In this document: piece by piece, positions 58,628 to 64,000 of the stretch
Layout of the letters: the number at the start of each line of letters is the position of its first letter
How positions within the stretch are numbered: position 1 is the stretch's first letter
DNA from: Embleya hyalina
GTDB lineage: Bacteria; Actinomycetota; Actinomycetes; Streptomycetales; Streptomycetaceae
Assembly (NCBI RefSeq): GCF_003967355.1
Contig: NZ_BIFH01000026.1
Coordinates: 224,129-288,128, forward strand
Length of the DNA: 64,000 nt
Direction of reading: 5' to 3'
Made by a program: the position numbers and the translations under genes
The notes under the pieces: model-generated
What the model was told of the DNA's origin: nothing
The model's input: the letters and a program-made list of their open reading frames with translations, nothing else
Database searches by the model: none

Positions 58628-59776
58628 TCATCCCTTCCGCAACAAGTCCCGGGCGATGACCATGCGTTGGATCTGGTTCGTGCCCTCGACGATCTGCAGG
58701 CACTTGGCCTCGCGCATGTACCGCTCGGCCGGGAAGTCGGTGGTGTAGCCGTAGCCGCCGAGGATCTGTACCGCGTCGACGGTCACCCGCATCGCCGTGT
58801 CCGTACAGAAGAGCTTGGCCATCGCCGCCTGTCGGCCGAACGGCAGCCCCGCGTCGCGCAGGCGGGCGGCGGCCAGGTACAGCGCGCGGCCCGCCTCGAT
58901 CGCGGTGGCCATGTCGGCGAGCATGAACCGGATGCCCTGCTTGTCGGCGATCGGCCCGCCGAACTGGGTGCGGTCCTGCGCGTAGTCGGCCGCCACGTCC
59001 AACGCGGCCTGGGCGACACCGGTGGCGCACGCGGCGATGCCGAGTCGGCCGCAGTCGAGGGCGGCGAGCGCGATGGAGAATCCCTGGCCCTCCGCGCCGA
59101 TCCGCCGCTCGGCCGCGACCCGGGCGCCGTCCAGGTGGATCTGCGCGGTGGGCGAGGAGCGCATGCCCATCTTGTGCTCCGGCGCGGCGGCGGCCAGTCC
59201 CGGGGTGCGCGCGTCGACCAGGAACGCGCTGATCCCGCGCGCGCCTTCGGGCGAGGTACGGGCCAGGACGGTGTAGAAGTCGGCGACCCCGCCGTGGGTG
59301 ATCCACGCCTTGGTCCCGGTGAGCGTGTACCCGTCGGCGTCGGCCGCCGCCTTCGTGCTCAGCGCCGCCGCGTCGGAGCCGGAGTGCGGCTCCGACAGGC
59401 AGTAGGCGCCGAGCAGTTCGCCGCCCAGCATCGCGGGCAGGTGCGCGGCCCGCTGCTCGGGCGTGCCGAACGTGGCGAGCGGATGGCAGGCCAGCGTGTG
59501 CACCGACACGCCGAGGCCGACCGCCAGCCAGCCGGCGGCCAGTTCCTCCAGGACCTGGAGGTAGACCTCGTAGGGTTGCGCGCCGCCGCCGTACTCCTCC
59601 GCATAGGGCAGCGACAGCAGTCCGGCGGCGCCGAGGGTGGCGAACACCTCGCGGGGGAAACGTCCGTCGGCCTCGTCGGGGGCGGCGCGCGGCGCGATCT
59701 CCCGGGCGGTGAGGTCCCGGGTGAGGTCGAGCAGGGCACGGGACTCGTCGGTGGGCAGCGTGCGCGGGACAGCCAT
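58628..59776 (-). CDS. Acyl-CoA dehydrogenase
   Basis: A 382-residue FAD acyl-CoA dehydrogenase. Family blocks: PYAEEYGGGAQPYEVYLQVLEELA, YCLSEPHSGSDAAALSTKA with the flavin-binding serine, WITHGG, the DRTQFGGPIADKQGIRFMLADM signature 1 and the C-terminal LQIVEGTNQIQRMVIARDLL that contains the catalytic Glu (about residue 368). Chain-length specificity is not readable. It lies 276 bp upstream of the MarR gene on the same strand, with no clear operon partner. The start follows GGAAGGACG. Confidence 0.93.
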   Translation of the reverse strand: MAVPRTLPTDESRALLDLTRDLTAREIAPRAAPDEADGRFPREVFATLGAAGLLSLPYAEEYGGGAQPYEVYLQVLEELAAGWLAVGLGVSVHTLACHPLATFGTPEQRAAHLPAMLGGELLGAYCLSEPHSGSDAAALSTKAAADADGYTLTGTKAWITHGGVADFYTVLARTSPEGARGISAFLVDARTPGLAAAAPEHKMGMRSSPTAQIHLDGARVAAERRIGAEGQGFSIALAALDCGRLGIAACATGVAQAALDVAADYAQDRTQFGGPIADKQGIRFMLADMATAIEAGRALYLAAARLRDAGLPFGRQAAMAKLFCTDTAMRVTVDAVQILGGYGYTTDFPAERYMREAKCLQIVEGTNQIQRMVIARDLLRKG

Positions 59777-60202
59777 GGGGACGTCCTTCCGTGCGGTCCG
59801 GGGGTGGCCGGACCCGGCGGGTGGCCGGCGGCGGACCGGGTGGGGTTCGCCCCCCGGCCGTTGCGCACGATCGTACGGCGACGCCGCGCGCCCACCCGCC
59901 ACCGACGCGTCCCGCATCCGCGTCCCGCGTGGTGGGCTCGCCGTGCGCGTCGGCCGGGCCGGAGGCCGGTCGAGGCGACAGGGCCGCGACGCGAGTGCGC
60001 GCCCCGAATCCGACCGCCCCGTCCCCGGCGTCCGTCCCCGGACCCCGGGCCGCCGTGCCCGAGCGGCCGAGGGTCCGGGGACGGTGGGCCGGGTGGACCG
60101 GCCCGCCTCGGAAAAGTCCCAGGGCTTCGAAAGCCCGTCGGAAGAACCCGGAGCCGCCGGCGGAACCCGTGGCCCCGGGCGATCCCGAAGTCTCGGCGGA
60201 GC
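59777..60202. other. Gene-free 426 bp
   Basis: No convincing frame. The segment is extremely GC-rich with scattered Gly/Arg/Pro codons on both strands and no ribosome-binding site plus conserved product. The first 40-50 bp next to acyl-CoA dehydrogenase presumably hold its promoter; nothing else is assignable. Confidence 0.5.
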
Positions 60203-61330
60203 CTAGAGCACCGTCAGCCCGTGCGGCCGCACGTTCATCGGGTCGCCGCCGTTCTCCCCGCAGATCACGATGTCCTCGATCCGCGCCCCGTGCGTGTCGG
60301 GGATGTAGATCCCGGGCTCGATCGAGAAGGCCATGCCCGGTTCCAGGGGCAGCTTGTTGCCCTGGACGATGTACGGGTGCTCGTGGCTCTCCAGCCCGAT
60401 GCCGTGGCCCGTGCGGTGGATGAAGTAGTCGCCGTAGCCGGCCTCGGTGATGATGTCGCGGCCCACCGCGTCCAGTTCCTCGCAGGTCAACCCGGGGCGC
60501 ACGGCCGCGAGTTGGGCGGCCTGGGCGCGCTCCAGGACGTCGTAGTAGGCGCGGAACTCGGCCGGCGGCTCGCCGACGGCGTACGTCCGGGTCTCGTCCG
60601 AGCAGTAACCGTCCTCGGTGGTGCCGCCGATGTCGACCACGACCACGTCGCCCGTCTCGATCACCCGATCGGACAACTCGTGGTGCGGGCTCGCGGCGTT
60701 GGGGCCGGAGCCGACGATCACGAAGTCCACCCGGATGTGCCCCTCGGCGATGATCGCCTCGGCGATGTCCGCGCCCACCTCACGCTCGGTACGACCGGCC
60801 CGCAACCACTCGCCCACGCGCGCGTGCACCCGGTCGATCGCCGCGCCGGCCCGACGCAGCGCCTCGACCTCGGCGGCCGACTTGCGCATCCGCAACTCGC
60901 GCAACACATCGCCCGCCAGGCTCTGTTCGGCGGTGGGCAGCGCGGTGCGGAAGGCGAGTACCTTTTCCGCCCACATGTGGTTGTCCAGGCCGACCCGGGC
61001 GACCTGCGCGGGCAGTCGGTTCGCGATCAGCGCGTACGGGTCGTCCGTCTCGGCCCAGCCGAGCACGTCGATCCCGAGCGCGCCCGCGGGTGATGCCAGA
61101 GCGGCGGGTCGCTCCAGGCCGGGGACGACGAGGAAGGGCTCGGCGGCGACGGGCACCACCAGGCAGGTGAGGCGCTCCAGTGGAAGCGCCTCGTAGCCGG
61201 TGAGGTAGCGCAGGTCGGCGCCGGGCGAGACGAGCAGGGCGTCGAGTCCCGCGTCGGCGGCTGCCTTTTGAGCGCGGCCGAGGCGGTCGGTGGGGTAAAG
61301 GTTCGGGTCGTGGGTCACGCACCCAAACAT
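60203..61330 (-). CDS. M24 family metallopeptidase (Xaa-Pro dipeptidase-like)
   Basis: A 375-residue creatinase/aminopeptidase-P fold enzyme. The N-terminal domain (about 15-145, DALLVSPGADLRYLTGYEALPLERL) precedes the pita-bread catalytic domain with VVVDIGGTTEDGYCSDETRTYAVG (two Asp ligands), YFIHRTGHGIGLESHEHPYI (His) and MAFSIEPGIYIPDTHGARIEDIVI (two Glu). All five metal ligands are present. It is probably cytoplasmic and cleaves X-Pro dipeptides, though creatinase-like relatives exist. ATG 61330 and GTG 61318 are both plausible starts, neither with a strong ribosome-binding site; an 11-bp dyad overlaps the start. Confidence 0.88.
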   Translation of the reverse strand: MFGCVTHDPNLYPTDRLGRAQKAAADAGLDALLVSPGADLRYLTGYEALPLERLTCLVVPVAAEPFLVVPGLERPAALASPAGALGIDVLGWAETDDPYALIANRLPAQVARVGLDNHMWAEKVLAFRTALPTAEQSLAGDVLRELRMRKSAAEVEALRRAGAAIDRVHARVGEWLRAGRTEREVGADIAEAIIAEGHIRVDFVIVGSGPNAASPHHELSDRVIETGDVVVVDIGGTTEDGYCSDETRTYAVGEPPAEFRAYYDVLERAQAAQLAAVRPGLTCEELDAVGRDIITEAGYGDYFIHRTGHGIGLESHEHPYIVQGNKLPLEPGMAFSIEPGIYIPDTHGARIEDIVICGENGGDPMNVRPHGLTVL

Positions 61331-61340
61331 ATGACATATC
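61328..61340. promoter_or_regulatory. Dyad at the start of the M24 gene
   Basis: CATATG-ACATATC (61328-61340), with ATATG-T-CATAT as its perfect core, spans the putative start codon of the M24 peptidase and lies 110 bp from the divergent? no: the DUF3050 gene lies downstream on the same strand of reading, so the dyad only concerns the peptidase. It may be a regulator site or a leaderless start with overlapping elements. Confidence 0.25.
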
Positions 61341-61369
61341 ACCGGGCGTCCGGCAGCCCCGACGCGCGT

Positions 61370-62218
61370 TCAGTGCCCGGTGGCGCGTCCCGCCGCGACC
61401 GCGTCGCGCACCGCGTCCCACAGATCGGCGCGGGCGCGCAGCGACACCGTGACGGTGCCCGCGCTCTCGCGCCAGGCGCGGGCCGGGTCGGGGCCCGCGG
61501 CGCACAGCTGGGCGAGCAGGCGCAGCGCCATCGGGCCGTGCTCGTCGCCGTCCACCTCGATGTGCCGGGCGAGGTATTCGCGGAACACCTCGAGCCGGCC
61601 GTCGTGCAGGTCGTCGAGCGTGGTGAGGTGGTCGAACATGCGCGGGATGAGCTCTTCGCGGCCGAGCGCGAAGGACGCGGCGACGCAGTGCAGCGGGGCG
61701 TGGGCGACCACCTGCCAGGTGCGGCACACGAACGCGGCGGCGCCGGCGGGGGCGCCGCACGCGCCGACCGCCTCGGGCACGGGGACGCCGTCGGCGATCA
61801 AGCCGAGGAAGCGGCGCGCCGGGCGGGTGTCGGCGCCGGCACCGTCCATCGCGGCGAGGTAGAGCTCGAAGTGGCTGAGCGGGCCGAGCGAGGTGGTGTC
61901 GCTCTCCTCACCGAGCACGATCTCGTTGACCATCCGCCGGATCTCCGCGTCGCCGCGCGGCACCCAGGGCACCTCGACGCAGGTGAGCCGCCGCTGCAGG
62001 CTCTTGAGCAGGGACATGAAGTCCCAGACGGCGAAGACGTGATGCTCCATGAACACCCGGATCGCGGCGAGGTCGGTGAGGTCGCGGTAGACCGTGTGCC
62101 GGAGCACCCGTTGCCGTACGGGGGCGGTCTCGCCGAGCAGCCGCGCGATGTGGTCGGCCGGGGGCGTGTTCGCGCGGGCGCGCGGGAGGGTGGTGTCGGT
62201 GAGCGCGGTGGTGTCCAT
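61370..62218 (-). CDS. DUF3050 family protein (heme-oxygenase-like fold)
   Basis: A 282-residue protein with the DUF3050 signature: [50 protein letters not shown], then [13 protein letters not shown] and [23 protein letters not shown]. The set of conserved His and Glu ([42 protein letters not shown]) is consistent with a heme-oxygenase-like dimetal oxidase fold. Characterised relatives are few; some occur in natural-product clusters. It lies 39 bp upstream of the M24 peptidase on the same strand. Confidence 0.75.
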   Translation of the reverse strand: MDTTALTDTTLPRARANTPPADHIARLLGETAPVRQRVLRHTVYRDLTDLAAIRVFMEHHVFAVWDFMSLLKSLQRRLTCVEVPWVPRGDAEIRRMVNEIVLGEESDTTSLGPLSHFELYLAAMDGAGADTRPARRFLGLIADGVPVPEAVGACGAPAGAAAFVCRTWQVVAHAPLHCVAASFALGREELIPRMFDHLTTLDDLHDGRLEVFREYLARHIEVDGDEHGPMALRLLAQLCAAGPDPARAWRESAGTVTVSLRARADLWDAVRDAVAAGRATGH

Positions 62219-62236
62219 GACGACCGATCGTAGAGA

Positions 62237-62254
62237 TTTCACTACTCGGTGAAA
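62237..62254. promoter_or_regulatory. Inverted repeat upstream of DUF3050 gene
   Basis: TTTCAC-TACTCG-GTGAAA at 62237-62254 has perfect 6-bp arms 19-36 bp before the DUF3050 start. It lies where a repressor would block transcription. No regulator gene is adjacent. Confidence 0.35.
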
Positions 62255-62415
62255 CATTTGTGGCGGATTGCCGGACGCGTTCGGGATGCGCGTGCCACGA
62301 TGTGCGGTTGCGCGGGCGTGCGTTGCCGGGTGGGCGCGGTTCGATGCCGGGCCGGCGCCGAGGCCGATGCCGGGTACGTCCGTCCGTCCGGGTGACGGCG
62401 AACCGCCCGGCAGGG

Positions 62416-63525
62416 TCAGCCCTTCGGGGCGAGCGCGGCGGCCTGCTCGGGGGTCAGCCCCCAGCCCTCCAGGAGCGCCGCGTCGACGCGGCCAGTGGCG
62501 TCCCGGGCGACCGAGGGGGTCGCGGAGAGCCGGGGCGCGGCGGCCGGCTGGAGTGTGCCGTCGGGGCGCACGAAGGTGGATCGGGCCCGGTTGTGCGGGT
62601 GTTCGGCCGCCTCGTCCCAGGTCAACACGGGCGTCGCGCAGGCGTCGACGGGCTCGAAGATCGCGGCCCACTCGTCCCGCGTGCGGCCGGCGATCACCTC
62701 GGCGAAGCGCTTGCGCAGGAGCGGCCAGCCGGCGCGGTCCATCTGTCCGGGCAGGTCCTCGTCGGCGAGGCCGAGGCCGGCCAGGAACTGGGCGTAGAAC
62801 TGCGGTTCGATCGCACCGACGGCGAGGTAGCGGTCGTCGGAGGTGGTGTACACGTCGTAGAACGGCGCACCCGTGTCGAGCAGGTTCGCGCCGGGCTCGC
62901 CGGCCCAACCGCCCATGCCGCGCATGCCGTGGATGAAGGTGCTCAACGTCGCCGAGCCGTCGGTCATCGCGGCGTCGACGACCTGGCCGCGCCCGGTGGT
63001 TCGGGCGGAGAGCAGCGCGGCGAGGATGCCGAACGCGCAGAACATCGCGCCGCCGCCGTAGTCGCCGACCAGGTTCAGCGGCGGCACCGGGCGCTCTCCG
63101 GCGCGGGCGAAGGAGTGCAGCACGCCGGAGATCGAGATGTAGTTGATGTCGTGTCCGGCGCGCGGTGCGAGCGGGCCGTCCTGACCCCAGCCGGTCATCC
63201 GGGCGTAGACGAGCCCGGGGTTGTCCGCGAGGCAGATGTCCGGTCCGAGGCCGAGCCGTTCGGCCACCCCGGGCCGAAAGCCCTCGACCAGCACATCGGC
63301 GCCGGCGATCAACCGCAGCACGGCGTCGCGCGCGGCGGGGTCCTTCAGATCGGCCTCGACCGTACCGAGCCGGCCACGCCCGACCGCCATCGAGGGCATC
63401 GAGGCGCCGCCGGGCCGGTCGACCCGAACGACCCCGGCACCGGCGTCCGCCAACATCATCCCGACGAACGGCCCGGGCCCGATCCCGGCCAACTCGACCA
63501 CCTTGACGCCATCCAACGCACCCAT
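62416..63525 (-). CDS. CaiB/BaiF family CoA-transferase (alpha-methylacyl-CoA racemase-like)
   Basis: A 369-residue class III CoA-transferase-fold protein. [32 protein letters not shown] is the N-terminal block of alpha-methylacyl-CoA racemase (Mcr) and its relatives. Then come [21 protein letters not shown] and the catalytic-aspartate region [47 protein letters not shown] is the second conserved block. The GHDINY aspartate serves as the catalytic base in racemases. Most such proteins are 2-methylacyl-CoA epimerases in fatty-acid breakdown; CoA transfer remains possible. ATG 63525 follows GGGAG. Confidence 0.9.
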   Translation of the reverse strand: MGALDGVKVVELAGIGPGPFVGMMLADAGAGVVRVDRPGGASMPSMAVGRGRLGTVEADLKDPAARDAVLRLIAGADVLVEGFRPGVAERLGLGPDICLADNPGLVYARMTGWGQDGPLAPRAGHDINYISISGVLHSFARAGERPVPPLNLVGDYGGGAMFCAFGILAALLSARTTGRGQVVDAAMTDGSATLSTFIHGMRGMGGWAGEPGANLLDTGAPFYDVYTTSDDRYLAVGAIEPQFYAQFLAGLGLADEDLPGQMDRAGWPLLRKRFAEVIAGRTRDEWAAIFEPVDACATPVLTWDEAAEHPHNRARSTFVRPDGTLQPAAAPRLSATPSVARDATGRVDAALLEGWGLTPEQAAALAPKG

Positions 63526-63633
63526 GCCGACTCCCAGCCCAAGCCCCCACCAAGAATTACGCGGCACAGTCAAGCAGACCGACCATGATCTGTCCCGAGG
63601 ACAGCCACACCGATCTCGAACCCGAACCGGATC
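63526..63633. other. Short intergenic region before the direct repeat
   Basis: About 108 bp upstream of the CaiB-like gene with no coding frame. It includes AAGAATTACGCGGCACAGTCAAG near 63551, slightly AT-richer than surroundings, likely the CaiB gene's promoter region on the minus strand. Confidence 0.35.
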
Positions 63634-63788
63634 GGGGCCGGCCCGGGTCGTGGGGCGGGCCGCCGCCGGCATGCGGGGCTCCGAGACGCGAAGCTCCCGA
63701 CGAGACGGGTGCATTGCTCACCGAAAAGCGGCCGGCAGCGGCGGACGGGGAGGGCGGTCAAGTCGGGCTCGCCGGTCGTGCGTTCCCG
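63634..63788. repeat. 155-bp direct repeat, copy 1
   Basis: The 155 bp from 63634 to 63788 recur at 63846-64000 with the same length and no insertion, offset by 212 bp. The first 79 bases agree except at one position (GGCCCGGG versus GGTCCGGG); the remainder agrees at most positions. No transposase, tRNA-like fold or convincing frame is visible. Confidence 0.85.
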
Positions 63789-63845
63789 GGTGGGCCGGGT
63801 GCTCTCGGCGCGCGTTGCGCGTGTGGTTGCGGGCCGGCTGGGTGC

Positions 63846-64000
63846 GGGGCCGGTCCGGGTCGTGGGGCGGGCCGCCGCCGGCATGCGGGGCTCCGAGACG
63901 CGAAGCTCCCGACGAGACGGGTGCGTTGCTCACTGAAGAGCGACCTGCAGCGGCGGGCGGGGTGGGCGGTCGGGTCGGGTTCGCCGGGCCTGCGTTCCCG
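63846..64000. repeat. 155-bp direct repeat, copy 2, cut by window end
   Basis: Second copy of the 155-bp direct repeat. It runs to the last base of the window, so its right edge, and whether more copies follow, cannot be seen. Between the copies lie 57 bp (63789-63845) that do not match the sequence before copy 1. Confidence 0.8.

Noticed and set aside
57014..61093. Giant plus-strand frame of about 1360 codons
   Set aside because: It covers the out-of-frame Ddn gene and the antisense of MarR, acyl-CoA dehydrogenase and M24 genes; no domains in its product.

Overview
The window is 64 kb of very GC-rich chromosomal DNA from a sporulating filamentous actinomycete, most likely in the family Streptomycetaceae. 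Coding frames show near-saturated G/C third positions and many GTG starts. The markers pointing there are the RNA polymerase-binding protein RbpA behind a consensus SigR-type promoter, the sporulation-septum operon smeA-sffA, polyprenol-phosphate-mannose synthase, F420-dependent (PPOX and Ddn-type) oxidoreductases, SpoIIE-type phosphatases and the intergenic motif family GGCCGGCGTTTGAGGCC. No rRNA, tRNA, CRISPR array, intact transposase or replication origin was seen. Most of the window reads as accessory metabolic and regulatory genes in small divergent units. The stretch 41.6-49.1 kb looks like conserved core.

Layout. 0-6 kb: the tail of a CBS-domain gene; an ene-reductase/RidA pair divergent from a MarR regulator; an alpha/beta hydrolase; two GNATs; a PaaX-like regulator. 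6.0-6.9 kb: a broken aldo-keto reductase/SDR scar. 7-9.6 kb: a MocR regulator and a branched-chain aminotransferase separated by a highly symmetric operator. 9.7-14 kb: a small secreted protein, a MerR/SoxR-type promoter, a leader ORF and an asymmetric heterodimeric ABC exporter. 14-17.5 kb: a CynX-like permease divergent from a FadR-type regulator that overlaps a threonine-synthase-like enzyme. 17.6-23 kb: a DJ-1 protein, a PPOX protein, a TetR/SDR pair, a PEP-mutase-like enzyme and an acyl-CoA synthetase. 23-26 kb: a SufR-like Fe-S regulator, superoxide dismutase and a questin-oxidase-like protein. 26-30 kb: a P-loop-less uridine-kinase-like protein, an aldo-keto reductase and a beta-propeller lactonase. 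29.4-31.8 kb: TetR plus a DrrAB-like drug exporter. 31.8-37.6 kb: a WYL regulator, DedA, three GNATs, a PPOX protein, an NAD(P)-binding protein and an array of twelve 26-bp repeats. 37.7-40.4 kb: an orphan two-HTH protein facing a FolC-like Mur ligase with altered motifs. A gene-free kilobase follows.

41.6-49.1 kb: ppm1 and fxsA face rbpA across a strong bidirectional terminator. Then come a GAF/SpoIIE/HATPase phosphatase and the operon of a membrane protein, smeA and sffA. 49.3-56.7 kb: an NADPH-flavin oxidoreductase, a YczR/YczE-type MocR and membrane-protein pair, an amidohydrolase, an Lrp regulator and a degenerate integrase-like protein. 56.8-63.5 kb: a Ddn-hemerythrin fusion under a probable MarR operator, acyl-CoA dehydrogenase, M24 peptidase, a DUF3050 protein and a CaiB-type CoA-transferase. 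The last 0.4 kb holds a 155-bp direct repeat cut by the window edge.

The recurring theme is a local regulator controlling a neighbouring redox enzyme or transporter through a visible operator (MarR, MocR, MerR, FadR, TetR and metal-box types). No large new multi-gene system is evident. The most unusual items are the symmetric MocR operator, the Ddn-hemerythrin fusion, the orphan HTH/Mur-ligase pair, the structured element between smeA and sffA, and the two repeat arrays.
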